From positions 56,481 to 120,480 of the forward strand of contig NZ_JBHTCT010000032.1 of NCBI RefSeq assembly GCF_042665595.1: 64,000 nucleotides of DNA. Reading direction: 5' to 3'. Position 1 is the stretch's first letter. Each line of letters starts with the position of its first letter. Origin of the DNA: Bhargavaea changchunensis (GTDB lineage Bacteria; Bacillota; Bacilli; Bacillales_A; Planococcaceae). Below, piece by piece: positions 1-8,589 of this stretch. A program made the translations under genes and the position numbers. The notes below the pieces were generated by a model, which was not told the DNA's origin, did not search any database, and worked only from the letters and a program-made list of their open reading frames with translations.

Positions 1-509
1 ACACCCGCCAATTCCCTGGTGGCCTGGCGGACCTCCTTATAAAGCCTTGCCGCCTCCGCATAGCGTCCGCCATCCAAAAGAAGCTCGGCTTTGGCGAACT
101 TCACCGCGGGCTCGTCCGGGAGGATCCCTTCGGCTTCCTCGACCTTCCTCAGAGCCGCTTCCGCCATTCCGGCCATCTGATAGTAGTCTGCGAGAACAAG
201 AAGTGCCTGCGGATACTCTTCGTCCTGCGGTCCCACAGAAGTCAGCAGCAGGAGGGCCTCATCTTCCTCACCGAGCTCGATAAGCACCTGTGCCCGGTCG
301 ATCTTCAGCTGTGCCTCTTCCGGCATCAGCGACATCATGCCCTCATAAAGCGTGTCCGCCTCCTGAAGGAACCCGTACTCGGCCAGAAATCCAGCAGCCA
401 TATAGCGAGTCTCCATATCGGGGGAAGCCCCGATTTCGAGAATGAGCGATTCCGCTTTCTTGAATTCGCCATCCAGAATATATTGTTGAAGTTGTTCGAT
501 TGTCTCCAT
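1..509 (-). CDS. TPR-repeat protein, YpiA-like (3' end cut by window edge)
   Basis: An open frame starts at ATG 507-509 on the minus strand and runs off the left edge without a stop, giving 169 visible residues beginning METIEQLQQYILDGEFKKAE. The sequence is helical and acidic, with repeated A/L/Y/G spacing (LYEGMM, RAQVLIELGEEDEALLLL, LLLDGGRYAEAARLY) typical of tetratricopeptide repeats, so it is probably a protein-interaction scaffold. In B. subtilis the TPR gene ypiA also follows the EPSP synthase gene directly. A terminator separates it from aroA, so it should have its own promoter. Its specific role is not known to me. Confidence 0.8.
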   Translation of the reverse strand, partial: METIEQLQQYILDGEFKKAESLILEIGASPDMETRYMAAGFLAEYGFLQEADTLYEGMMSLMPEEAQLKIDRAQVLIELGEEDEALLLLTSVGPQDEEYPQALLVLADYYQMAGMAEAALRKVEEAEGILPDEPAVKFAKAELLLDGGRYAEAARLYKEVRQATRELAG

Positions 510-574
510 CAGTATTCACCCGTCCCCGCATTTTTCATACTTCAATGCTACTGGAAGCAAGGCTTCCTTCACAA

Positions 575-613
575 GAAAAAAGCCCCTCCAGGGAGCTTAT
601 TCTCCGCGGAGGG
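575..613 (-). terminator. Rho-independent terminator of the aro operon
   Basis: On the minus strand CCCTCC pairs with GGAGGG around the aroA stop codon, with an inner GGAG/CTCC stem, followed by a T-rich run. It closes the aroC-to-aroA operon before the TPR gene. Confidence 0.6.
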
Positions 614-1889
614 AATCCAGATGTCCGAAAAATTCCGGGTAGGAAATCGCGATGCATCCGGGGTCCTGAAGTTCAACGGGACCGTCCGTGACAAGCGCCG
701 CAATCCCGGCCATCATACCGATGCGGTGGTCCCCCCTTGAATCAAGGGCGGCGCCCGACAGTTTCGTCGGACCATGGATGACCATGCCGTCGGCTGTAGG
801 AGAGATGTCCGCCCCGAGTTTTCCAAGTTCTTCGGCAACGGCAGCGATGCGGTCCGTCTCCTTGACCCGGAGCTCTTCCGCATCACGGATCACGGTCGTC
901 CCCTCGGCCTGTGTCGCCAGAAGGGCGATCACCGGAATCTCATCGATCAGGCGGGGGATCAGGTCGCCGCCGATTTCGGTCCCCTTCAGGGAAGACGAGC
1001 GGATGGTGACTGCTCCGCGCCGCTCAGAATCATCTGTGTCGGTCACGTCCACCTCAAAATCGGCGCCCATTGCTTTCAGGACGTCGATCATGCCTGTGCG
1101 CGTAGGATTCAGACCAACGTTTTTGAGAACCACTTCACTATCCGGCACCATCGCTGACGCTGCCAGGAAGAACGCCGCCGACGATATGTCGCCGGGTACA
1201 TCCACATGGACCGGTGTGAGCTCCTGGCCGCCCCGCAGAGTAATGACGCCGTCCTCCGACTGAACGTCCATCCCGAAATTGCGCATCATCCGCTCCGTAT
1301 GGTCGCGGGAGACTTCCTTCTCGCGGATGACCGACGTTCCACCGGCGCGCATTGCGGCAAACAGGATAGCCGACTTGACCTGCGCGCTCGCGACAGGCAT
1401 CTCGTAGTCGATGGGGCTGAGAGGCCCCCCCAGGACCGAAATCGGTGTGTACTGGGCCCCCTCGCGGCCGCGGATATCGGCCTCCATCTGTTTGAGCGGG
1501 CCGGTCACTCTCTTCATCGGCCGTTTGGCGATCGACTCATCCCCCGCAATTACCGAATGGACTCGTGAGCCGGCAAGGATTCCGAGCATCAGGCGTGTGG
1601 TCGTGCCGGAGTTTCCGGTGTAGAGAATATCCGCCGGCTCCTGCCACCCGTCTATGCCGGGACTTTCGATCACCAGTTCCGTTCCGTTGCGGCTGATATC
1701 CGCTCCGAGCAGGCGGAAGCATTCGATTGTACGCAGGCAATCCTCGCCAGGCAGAAAACCAGAGACTGTCGTACGGCCCTTTGCGATTCCCCCGAACATG
1801 ACCGCCCGGTGAGAGATGGATTTGTCTCCCGGCACGGAAATTGTGCCGCGTAGTGGTGCCCGCGGGTAATTCAGTGTCATCTTGTCCAT
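597..1889 (-). CDS. aroA: 3-phosphoshikimate 1-carboxyvinyltransferase (EPSP synthase)
   Basis: This 430-residue cytosolic enzyme joins shikimate 3-phosphate and phosphoenolpyruvate to make EPSP, the sixth step of the shikimate pathway. Visible signatures are PGDKSISHRA near residue 20, LYTGNSGTTTRLM near residue 90 and RVKETDRIAAV near residue 340, and the length is usual for the family. The ATG at 1889 has a G-rich site (AGGGGGCC) upstream; an in-frame ATG at 1880 is the alternative. It is the last gene of the aro operon, 21 bases after tyrA, and ends in a terminator. In B. subtilis the same gene is called aroE. Confidence 0.97.
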   Translation of the reverse strand: MDKMTLNYPRAPLRGTISVPGDKSISHRAVMFGGIAKGRTTVSGFLPGEDCLRTIECFRLLGADISRNGTELVIESPGIDGWQEPADILYTGNSGTTTRLMLGILAGSRVHSVIAGDESIAKRPMKRVTGPLKQMEADIRGREGAQYTPISVLGGPLSPIDYEMPVASAQVKSAILFAAMRAGGTSVIREKEVSRDHTERMMRNFGMDVQSEDGVITLRGGQELTPVHVDVPGDISSAAFFLAASAMVPDSEVVLKNVGLNPTRTGMIDVLKAMGADFEVDVTDTDDSERRGAVTIRSSSLKGTEIGGDLIPRLIDEIPVIALLATQAEGTTVIRDAEELRVKETDRIAAVAEELGKLGADISPTADGMVIHGPTKLSGAALDSRGDHRIGMMAGIAALVTDGPVELQDPGCIAISYPEFFGHLDSLRGE

Positions 1890-1910
1890 TTGTTCCGGCC
1901 CCCTGCCCTG

Positions 1911-3017
1911 TTAGGTAATGTAGATATCGTAATTCGTCCGTTCGCTCAGCAGTATTCGGCCCTTTTCCCTGTCTTCGGTCGTCTGGAAGCTGACAACCAT
2001 GATTCCGAAGACGTCCGTGCGCGATTCGACGATGCGCACGTTCGTGATCGAGATGCCTGCATCTGCCAGAGACCCTGCGATTTCGGAAATCGCACCCGGA
2101 CTGTCCGGGATATTGACATTGAGGTCGAACGTCGTGTAGAGCGCACCCTGCGACTTGGCCGGCAGTGTGTCCCGGTATGCCTTCGCCCCGCCGTAGAATT
2201 CATGGATCGATTCGGCGTCACCCGACTCGATCATTTCTCGTACGGCATTCATCTCCTCGATCCACAGGTCGAGCTGATCGATCAGCTCATCGCGATTTTG
2301 CAAAGTGATGTCACGCCACATGACCGGATCAGAAGAAGCGATTCTCGTGATGTCGCGGAACCCGCCAGCAGCCAGTTCCCGTGTGAACGGCATCTCTTCC
2401 GTCTCCTGTTCAAGCCTGCGTACGAGGGAGGCCGCGACAACATGCGGAAAATGGCTGACGACGGCTGTCATGGTGTCATGTTCTGCTGCGGAGACAACCG
2501 CCGTCTTGGCCTTTGTCACCGACAGGAAAGATTCCAGCTTCCTCACAGCCGGAGCATCCTTCCGTCCGGCCGGTGTCAGCAGGTAATATGCGTTCTCGAA
2601 AAGGTGCTCACGGGCTGCGCGCACGCCGCTCTTGTGTGAGCCTGCCATCGGGTGGCCGCCGACAAAAACTGCATTGCCCCCGGCGAACCTTCCGGCTTCT
2701 TCCATGATCCAGGTTTTCGTGCTTCCCGTATCGGAAAGGATGGCGCCTTCTTTCAGATTCCATCCGGAAGCGGCTTCTTTCAGCATCCTCACTGTTTCAT
2801 TTACGGGTGTGGCAAAAAATATGTAATCACAGCCTTCGGCAGCCTCTGCTGCCGATCCGGCCGAATGGTGGATCACACCAAGCGTCTGTGCCTCACGGAG
2901 CGTCACCGGATCGGCATCGAAGCCTGTGACTGTAACGTTTCCGTGGCGCTGGATCGCCAGGGCGAGGGATCCGCCAATCAGGCCGAGGCCGATGATTGCA
3001 GCTTTCAACTCAGACAA
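1911..3017 (-). CDS. tyrA: Prephenate dehydrogenase with ACT domain
   Basis: A 368-residue enzyme that oxidatively decarboxylates prephenate to 4-hydroxyphenylpyruvate for tyrosine synthesis. The N-terminal dinucleotide fold shows GLGLIGGSLA (residues 11-20), and the catalytic-region histidines lie in VVSHFPHVVAA. A C-terminal ACT domain begins around residue 295 (NVNIPDSPGAISEIAGSL) and is expected to bind tyrosine for feedback control. The start is a TTG at 3017 with GATGGGAG upstream; no in-frame ATG fits better. It lies between hisC and aroA in the aro operon. Confidence 0.95.
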   Translation of the reverse strand: MSELKAAIIGLGLIGGSLALAIQRHGNVTVTGFDADPVTLREAQTLGVIHHSAGSAAEAAEGCDYIFFATPVNETVRMLKEAASGWNLKEGAILSDTGSTKTWIMEEAGRFAGGNAVFVGGHPMAGSHKSGVRAAREHLFENAYYLLTPAGRKDAPAVRKLESFLSVTKAKTAVVSAAEHDTMTAVVSHFPHVVAASLVRRLEQETEEMPFTRELAAGGFRDITRIASSDPVMWRDITLQNRDELIDQLDLWIEEMNAVREMIESGDAESIHEFYGGAKAYRDTLPAKSQGALYTTFDLNVNIPDSPGAISEIAGSLADAGISITNVRIVESRTDVFGIMVVSFQTTEDREKGRILLSERTNYDIYIT

Positions 3018-3043
3018 AACCCAACACTCCCATCAAACACTGC

Positions 3044-4147
3044 TTACGCTTCGGACACTCCTTGCGCAAGCACTTCTTCAAGCGCGGCAAGCAGTCCCTC
3101 ATTATCTTCCCGGGTCCCCACGGTGATGCGCACATATCCCGGTGTCCCAAGCTTGTCGCCGCTGCGCACGATATACCCGCGCTTCAGCAGCTCATCTGCA
3201 GCAGCGTCGGCGCTTCCCTTCACTTCCATCAGCACGAAGTTCGCTTCCGAGCGTGGACATTTCAGCCCGTGCGCCTCCGCAAAACGGGCGTACTGTTCCT
3301 TTCCTGCCTCGTTCTGCTGACGGGTGCTGTCAATGAACGGCTGGTCCCGGAGCGCAAGGGCAGCAGCCTGCTGGCCCAGGACATTCGTGTTAAACGGCGG
3401 ACGGACAGGATCGAGCTTTGCGATCAACTCTTCCTTTCCAATTGCATAGCCGACACGGAATGCCGCAAGTCCATACGCCTTCGAGAAAGTGCGAAGCACG
3501 AGAACGTTCGGGAATTCTTCGACCAGGTCAAGCGGATCCCCGTATGACGGATCCGTAACAAATTCATGATAAGCATTGTCGACAACGACCAGCACATGCT
3601 CCGGAACCTCCCGGATAAAGGCTTTCAGGTCCTTTTGGGGGATGATGCCCCCGGTCGGATTGTTTGGCGTGCACAGCCATACGATTGAAGTGTTTTCGTC
3701 GATGGCCTTCAGCATGCCGTCAAGGTCATGGCTGAAATCTTCAAGGAGCGGGACTTCTCTGATCTCCGCACCCTGAATGCGAGCGTTGTGCCGATACTGC
3801 GGGAACGAAGGCCACGGCATGACCGTATTGTCGTTTTCGGACAGCAGTGCCCGGGAAAGGATGACGATCAGCTCATCCGATCCTGCACCGAACAGGAGCT
3901 GCCGGGGGGTTATGCCCAGCTTGGCGGACAGCGCCTCCCGCAGGCCGGTCGCATAGCCATCCGGATAAAGTGCGGTTTCAAGTCCGGCTTCCGCGATGAA
4001 TTTCTTGACTTCAGCGGAACAGCCGAACGGGTTTTCGTTCGAGGCAAGCTTGACGATGCGATGAAGGCCGAACTCTTTCTTGACCTCCCCGATTGTCTTA
4101 CCCGGCTCATAGGCCCGCATGCCTTCCAGTCGAGGATTCCATCTCAT
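3044..4147 (-). CDS. hisC: Histidinol-phosphate / aromatic aminotransferase
   Basis: A 367-residue class I/II PLP aminotransferase. The motif RTFSKAYGLAAFRVGYA contains the Schiff-base lysine, and NPTGG near residue 160 is typical of the fold. HisC acts in histidine synthesis, and in Bacillus it also transaminates 4-hydroxyphenylpyruvate and phenylpyruvate, which explains its place in an aromatic operon next to tyrA. The ATG start overlaps the aroH stop by four bases (ATGA) and has a strong GGAGGGAG site. In B. subtilis the trp genes sit between aroH and hisC; here the two are fused end to end. Confidence 0.95.
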   Translation of the reverse strand: MRWNPRLEGMRAYEPGKTIGEVKKEFGLHRIVKLASNENPFGCSAEVKKFIAEAGLETALYPDGYATGLREALSAKLGITPRQLLFGAGSDELIVILSRALLSENDNTVMPWPSFPQYRHNARIQGAEIREVPLLEDFSHDLDGMLKAIDENTSIVWLCTPNNPTGGIIPQKDLKAFIREVPEHVLVVVDNAYHEFVTDPSYGDPLDLVEEFPNVLVLRTFSKAYGLAAFRVGYAIGKEELIAKLDPVRPPFNTNVLGQQAAALALRDQPFIDSTRQQNEAGKEQYARFAEAHGLKCPRSEANFVLMEVKGSADAAADELLKRGYIVRSGDKLGTPGYVRITVGTREDNEGLLAALEEVLAQGVSEA

Positions 4148-4536
4148 CTTGCTCCCTCCTTTTCCGCAGCCGCACCGGCCAGATCCGGCCGCAGGCGGAC
4201 GGCTTCGTTCCTGTAGACATGTTTGATTTCTTTTTGAGTCTTTACAGTATTCGCATGCATAAGCAGGCGGATGCAGAGAGGCAGCGCACCGGGCACATCC
4301 ATCTCATGGGTGCACATGACCGGCACATACTCCCAGCCTTCCATCGTCCTGACAGCCTTGGCAGGGAATCCCGAAGAAATATCCGTTGTGGTCGAGATGA
4401 TCACCGAGACGATTTCTTCCGGTTCCAGCCCATTCTGTTCCGCCATTTCCCGAGCGAGAGCGGCGGTCTCCTGCATGATCTGCTGCTCTTCATCTGCCGT
4501 GATGCATGTTGCACCGCGGATGCCCCTTACCATCAT
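4144..4536 (-). CDS. aroH: Chorismate mutase, monofunctional AroH type
   Basis: A 130-residue enzyme that rearranges chorismate to prephenate, the branch point to phenylalanine and tyrosine. The N-terminal MVRGIRGAT carries Arg7 of the trimeric Bacillus family. FPAKAVRTMEGWEYVPV, HEMDVPGALPLCIR and KHVYRNEAVRLRPDL match the rest of the family in order, including the active-site Glu/Arg region and the late Tyr. Length fits the B. subtilis enzyme. The start overlaps the aroB stop (ATGA) and the end overlaps hisC, so the three genes are translationally coupled. Confidence 0.95.
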   Translation of the reverse strand: MMVRGIRGATCITADEEQQIMQETAALAREMAEQNGLEPEEIVSVIISTTTDISSGFPAKAVRTMEGWEYVPVMCTHEMDVPGALPLCIRLLMHANTVKTQKEIKHVYRNEAVRLRPDLAGAAAEKEGAR

Positions 4537-5624
4537 TCCGGTCTCACCCCCGTGCGTATTCTGAACTCCCTGTCGGCCTCCCGGCAGTCCTCTTCCGTGA
4601 CACGACTGACATACGGCGCGCCGGCTTCCGGAAGGAGGACGAAGTGGAGGTCGCCGAAGGAAGCTTTTTTATCTTTTTTCATGTAACCGAACAATTCCTC
4701 AAATGAATAATCTTTAACCGACTTCAGCGGATAACCGTTTCTTGCGGCAAATTCCTGGAGGGCGTCGGTCAATTCCCTGCCGGCCCCGGCCTTTTGCTCG
4801 CTCAGGATCAGTGCGTAAATCATCCCGATCATGACCGCCTCTCCGTGGGTAAGCCCCCCATAGCCCGCAGCCGCCTCTACGGCGTGGCCGTATGTATGGC
4901 CAAAGTTAAGATACTTGCGGACGGAGCCTTCCCGCTCATCCCGGCCGACAATTTCCGCTTTCACGCGGATGCCGCGGACGATGTGGCGGATCAGTTCCTC
5001 TTCACCCATTTTGTCGAGCTCAAGCGTGTGGAGCATCTCCGGTGCGTCTTCCTTGGATGAGATCAGCACATGCTTGACCGCCTCGGCCATACCCGACCGG
5101 ATTTCCACTTCGGGTAGCGTCCGGAGAAGCTCTGTATCGTACAGGACCGCGATCGGCTGATGAAATGCCCCGGTCATATTCTTGCCGCCGGGAAGGTTGA
5201 TCGCGGTCTTGCCGCCGACAGAACTGTCATGTGCCAGAATCGTCGTCGGACACTGGATAAAGCGGATTCCCCGCATGTAGGCCGCCGCCGCATAGCCGGC
5301 AAGGTCACCGCATGCTCCACCGCCGAAAGCGATCAGTACGGATTTCCTCGTGCATCCCGCTTCCAGGAGAAATTGCTGTGAGTGTCCGAACCACTCGAGC
5401 GTTTTGCAGGATTCGCCTGACGGAACATCCAGCCAGGCGGCATCTCTGCCCGCTCCGCCCAGAGCCGAACGCAGCCGGTCTCCGTGAAGGGCGGACACTT
5501 TTTCATCCGCAATGACAGCGACCCGGTCAGCATCGGCAAGAAAGCTCTCAAGCTCCCGCAGCGCGCCAGGTCCCACCACCACGTCGTAGCTGCGTTCCTG
5601 CGTCTCTACCCTGACTGTCTCCAT
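4533..5624 (-). CDS. aroB: 3-dehydroquinate synthase
   Basis: A 363-residue NAD- and metal-dependent enzyme that converts DAHP to 3-dehydroquinate, step two of the shikimate pathway. Visible motifs are FGGGACGDLAGYAAAAYMRG near residue 100, DSSVGGKTAINLPGGKN near residue 135, and the metal-binding histidines in NFGHTYGHAVEA and LTHGEAV. The start is 2 bases after the aroC stop, with GGGAG inside the aroC end. It is the second gene of the aro operon and overlaps aroH. Confidence 0.97.
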   Translation of the reverse strand: METVRVETQERSYDVVVGPGALRELESFLADADRVAVIADEKVSALHGDRLRSALGGAGRDAAWLDVPSGESCKTLEWFGHSQQFLLEAGCTRKSVLIAFGGGACGDLAGYAAAAYMRGIRFIQCPTTILAHDSSVGGKTAINLPGGKNMTGAFHQPIAVLYDTELLRTLPEVEIRSGMAEAVKHVLISSKEDAPEMLHTLELDKMGEEELIRHIVRGIRVKAEIVGRDEREGSVRKYLNFGHTYGHAVEAAAGYGGLTHGEAVMIGMIYALILSEQKAGAGRELTDALQEFAARNGYPLKSVKDYSFEELFGYMKKDKKASFGDLHFVLLPEAGAPYVSRVTEEDCREADREFRIRTGVRPE

Positions 5625-5626
5625 CT

Positions 5627-6808
5627 TCAGAACTCCCGTGCGTAAGCGAGGAATTCCCCGATGTTCTTTTTGAGTCCTTCGATTGTGTCACTATGGAATG
5701 TTTCGGAAATGGCTTTTGCCACTTCCCATGCAACAACATGTTCAGCGACAACGGAGGCCGCAGGCACCGCACAGCTGTCGGAGCGCTCGATGCTTGCCTT
5801 GAAAGGTTCTTTCGTATCGATATCAACACTCTCAAGCGGTTTGTATAGCGTCGGAATCGGCTTCATGACGCCGCGGACCACGATCGGCATGCCTGTAGTC
5901 ATGCCGCCCTCGAAACCGCCCAGATTGTTCGTGCGGCGGCGGTAGCCGTCTTCTTCAGTCCATTCGATTTCGTCGTGCACTTCACTGCCCGGCAGCCGTG
6001 CCATTTCGAATCCGAGGCCGAACTCGACGCCTTTGAACGCATTGATCGAGACCATTGCGCCTGCAATTTTCGAATCCAGTTTGCGGTCGTATTGCACATA
6101 ACTTCCGACTCCCGGAGGGCAGCCATCGACAATGACTTCAACAACGCCGCCGATTGAGTTGCCGGCTGCCTTCGCATCATCGATCGCCTGTTTCATCTTT
6201 TCCGACGCTTCCGGATCGATGCAGTAAACATCATCCGCAGACGCAATTTCTCGGATCTCATTGACCGTCTTGCCGTTCCGGAGGGTCATGTCGGCCTTCA
6301 CGCCGCCGATTTCGGCCACATGTGCCGTCACTTCAATGCCCAGCGCCTTCAGAAAGCTCTTGGCAACGGAGCCGACCGCAACCCGCATGGTCGTTTCCCG
6401 GGCGGACGAGCGCTCAAGCACGTTGCGGAGATCTCGGTGGCCATACTTCATCCCGCCGACAAGGTCAGCATGTCCGGGACGCGGACGAGTTACACGGCGC
6501 TTGATGTCATCGGGATCGACATCTTCCGGCAGTGGTTCGATTCCCATGATCTTTGTCCAGTGTTTCCAGTCATCATTCGTCACGGTCAGTGCGACCGGTG
6601 CACCGATCGTTTTTCCGTGGCGAACACCCGCCGTGATCTCTACTGTATCTTTCTCGATCTGCATCCTCCGGCCCCGGCCGTATCCGCCTTGTCTTCTGGA
6701 AAGGTCCCGGTTGACGGCCTCCGCCGTCAGTTCAAGGTTGGACGGAAGTCCTTCTATGATTGCGGTCAGCTGCGGACCGTGGGATTCACCCGCTGTCAAA
6801 TATCTCAT
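5627..6808 (-). CDS. aroC: Chorismate synthase
   Basis: A 393-residue FMN-dependent enzyme that makes chorismate from EPSP. The start chosen is MRYLTAGESHGPQL (ATG at 6808) because this is the family N terminus and a GGGGGTAG site precedes it; nine further in-frame upstream codons exist but lack a site. Other signatures are RRQGGYGRGRRMQIE, RPRPGHADLVGGMKY and SSARETTMRVA. It is the first gene of the aro operon (called aroF in B. subtilis). An extended -10 element lies about 40 bases upstream. The cheR gene found upstream in B. subtilis is absent. Confidence 0.97.
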   Translation of the reverse strand: MRYLTAGESHGPQLTAIIEGLPSNLELTAEAVNRDLSRRQGGYGRGRRMQIEKDTVEITAGVRHGKTIGAPVALTVTNDDWKHWTKIMGIEPLPEDVDPDDIKRRVTRPRPGHADLVGGMKYGHRDLRNVLERSSARETTMRVAVGSVAKSFLKALGIEVTAHVAEIGGVKADMTLRNGKTVNEIREIASADDVYCIDPEASEKMKQAIDDAKAAGNSIGGVVEVIVDGCPPGVGSYVQYDRKLDSKIAGAMVSINAFKGVEFGLGFEMARLPGSEVHDEIEWTEEDGYRRRTNNLGGFEGGMTTGMPIVVRGVMKPIPTLYKPLESVDIDTKEPFKASIERSDSCAVPAASVVAEHVVAWEVAKAISETFHSDTIEGLKKNIGEFLAYAREF

Positions 6809-6849
6809 TCTGCTACCCCCAGGCTCTAAATACATTTAATTTTCTTACC

Positions 6850-6858
6850 ACTATAACA
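6850..6858 (-). promoter_or_regulatory. Putative sigma-A extended -10 promoter of the aro operon
   Basis: The minus strand reads TGTTATAGT (TG-N-TATAGT), an extended -10 element, 41 bases before the aroC start. No good -35 is visible. I see no TRAP-type array of GAG/TAG triplets in the leader. Confidence 0.45.
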
Positions 6859-7004
6859 TAACCCTCCGACCGAATCATTCGGATTTTCTCATAAAACACA
6901 AGGGTTCTGACACCATCCGCAAATGAAAACGCTCTCTTTTTAAAAAGTACCAAAAGAAGTAATCGGGGGAGCTTTTTCTTCCCAAAACCCGGTCCGGTTC
7001 AAAT

Positions 7005-7029
7005 AAAAAAAGCCCGGCAGGCGCCGGGC
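7005..7029 (-). terminator. Rho-independent terminator after ndk
   Basis: On the minus strand GCCCGGC-GCCT-GCCGGGC is followed by TTTTTTT. It isolates the folE-to-ndk cluster from the aro operon. Confidence 0.9.
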
Positions 7030-7035
7030 ATCGGG

Positions 7036-7488
7036 TCAGTTGACCCAGTTGTTGATTTGCTTTTCGTAGGAAACGAGTTCTTCCTGGTTGAAGAACAGAT
7101 TGATTTCGCGCTCAGCGCTTTCAGGAGAGTCGGAACCGTGGATGATGTTTTTGCCGACTGTGACAGCGTAGTCACCGCGGACAGTGCCAGGTGCCGATTC
7201 TTTCGGGTTGGTTGCACCCATCATGAGGCGTGCAGTCGAGATGACGTTTTCGCCTTCCCAGACCATTGCGAAAACAGGGCCGGATGTGATGAATTCAACA
7301 AGCTCCCCGAAGAATGGACGCTCTTTATGCTCACCGTAGTGCTGTTCTGCGAGCTCCTGAGGGATTTGCATCAGCTTTGCTCCGGCGAGTTGGAAGCCTT
7401 TCTTTTCGAAGCGGCTGACGATTTCACCGATCAGATTACGTTGGACGCCATCTGGCTTGACCATGAGAAATGTTTTTTCCATTTGCAT
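7036..7488 (-). CDS. ndk: Nucleoside diphosphate kinase
   Basis: A 150-residue enzyme that transfers the gamma phosphate between nucleoside tri- and diphosphates through a phosphohistidine. MEKTFLMVKPDGVQRNLIG at the N terminus and NIIHGSDSPESAEREINLFF with the catalytic histidine are diagnostic. Two ATGs are possible: 7488 (MQMEKTF, 5 bases after AAGGAG) and 7482 (MEKTF, 11 bases). The shorter one matches the family better; I give the one nearer normal spacing. A promoter lies just upstream and a strong terminator downstream. Confidence 0.95.
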   Translation of the reverse strand: MQMEKTFLMVKPDGVQRNLIGEIVSRFEKKGFQLAGAKLMQIPQELAEQHYGEHKERPFFGELVEFITSGPVFAMVWEGENVISTARLMMGATNPKESAPGTVRGDYAVTVGKNIIHGSDSPESAEREINLFFNQEELVSYEKQINNWVN

Positions 7489-7534
7489 GTACACTCCTTG
7501 TGAGTTGAGGGTGTGCGGCGAAGCCGCCTTCAAA

Positions 7535-7564
7535 ATGGTACCACTCGCACGGACGCACTTTCAA
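7535..7564 (-). promoter_or_regulatory. Putative sigma-A promoter of ndk
   Basis: The minus strand has TTGAAA, 18 bases, then TACCAT between the hepT stop and ndk. A small GCGGC/GCCGC hairpin follows in the leader. Confidence 0.45.
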
Positions 7565-7584
7565 CAAAAGATGCGCACGTGCGG

Positions 7585-8559
7585 TCAGAATTTCCGTTTT
7601 CCGATAAATTTCGCAATCCGGATAAGCGAATCCCGGTCAGGTATATCCGGGAGAGACTCCGCTTCACGCAGTGCTTTTTCCAGATACCGGTCGCTGATGC
7701 GCACCGATTCCCGGATCGCTTCCGAATCCTTCATGCTGTCAAGCAGCTTTGCTACCCCATCATTGCTGAGGCGGCCTTCCAGCGCGTCAAGCAGCCTCGG
7801 GCGCATTCTTGGATCTTGGAGACCGATGATGGCCGGAAGGGTGATATTGCCCGAAAGAAGGTCGCCACCGGCCGGTTTGCCCAGCTGCTTCTCCGTTCCC
7901 GTAAAGTCGAGAAGATCATCTGTGATCTGGAAAGACATTCCGACATAATAGCCGAAGCGTTTCAGCTTCCTGACCGTCTGGGGATCCGCACCTGCCACGA
8001 GACCGCCCAACTCGCAGCTTGATGCTATGAGCAGAGCAGTCTTCCGCTTGATCCTGCGAAGGTAATCCCTCAGATTCTGCTCCGTCGCGAACTTGTCCTC
8101 GATCTGGATGATCTCACCGACGCATATCTCAATCATGGTCTGCGAAAGAACACGATGGATTTCCGGGTCTTCCAGCTCGCCGATGATCTCAAGCGACCGG
8201 CCGAGCAGGAAATCTCCGACATACATGGCTGCATGGTTCCCGTACATCGACTTTACCGTCCGCTCGCCGCGGCGCAGGTCGGCATCATCAATGACATCAT
8301 CATGCACAAGAGATGCCATATGGATCAGCTCAAGCGGAACAGCCGCCTTTGCCGTCACCGCCGGATTGTAGTCGCCAAATTTGGATGCGAGAAGCGTGAA
8401 GACCGGACGGATCCGCTTGCCTCCCGAACCGATCAGTGCCAGGCAGGCTCCTTCCAGCATGGGAGATTCCGAATGGACCGACCGATTCAGCTCTCGCTCA
8501 ATATATTCGAGATCCGGACGGAACTCTGAGTAGATGGACTTGAGTTTCAACTTCTCCAA
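7585..8559 (-). CDS. hepT: Heptaprenyl diphosphate synthase, catalytic component II
   Basis: A 324-residue trans-isoprenyl diphosphate synthase that builds the C35 side chain of menaquinone-7 from farnesyl diphosphate and isopentenyl diphosphate. The two Asp-rich Mg sites are visible: LVHDDVIDDADLRRG (about residues 85-99) and FQITDDLLDFTG (about residue 212). It is active only with HepS, whose gene is two places upstream. The start is a TTG at 8559 with GGAAGG 8 bases before it. The order hepS-menG-hepT is that of B. subtilis. Confidence 0.95.
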   Translation of the reverse strand: MEKLKLKSIYSEFRPDLEYIERELNRSVHSESPMLEGACLALIGSGGKRIRPVFTLLASKFGDYNPAVTAKAAVPLELIHMASLVHDDVIDDADLRRGERTVKSMYGNHAAMYVGDFLLGRSLEIIGELEDPEIHRVLSQTMIEICVGEIIQIEDKFATEQNLRDYLRRIKRKTALLIASSCELGGLVAGADPQTVRKLKRFGYYVGMSFQITDDLLDFTGTEKQLGKPAGGDLLSGNITLPAIIGLQDPRMRPRLLDALEGRLSNDGVAKLLDSMKDSEAIRESVRISDRYLEKALREAESLPDIPDRDSLIRIAKFIGKRKF

Positions 8560-8589
8560 GAGAAAAACCTTCCCCGCTTTTAGTTCTCG

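Noticed and set aside
6836..7004. TRAP-binding leader or T-box before aroC
   Set aside because: Only scattered GAG/TAG triplets and no T-box core sequence are visible; a simple promoter explains the region.
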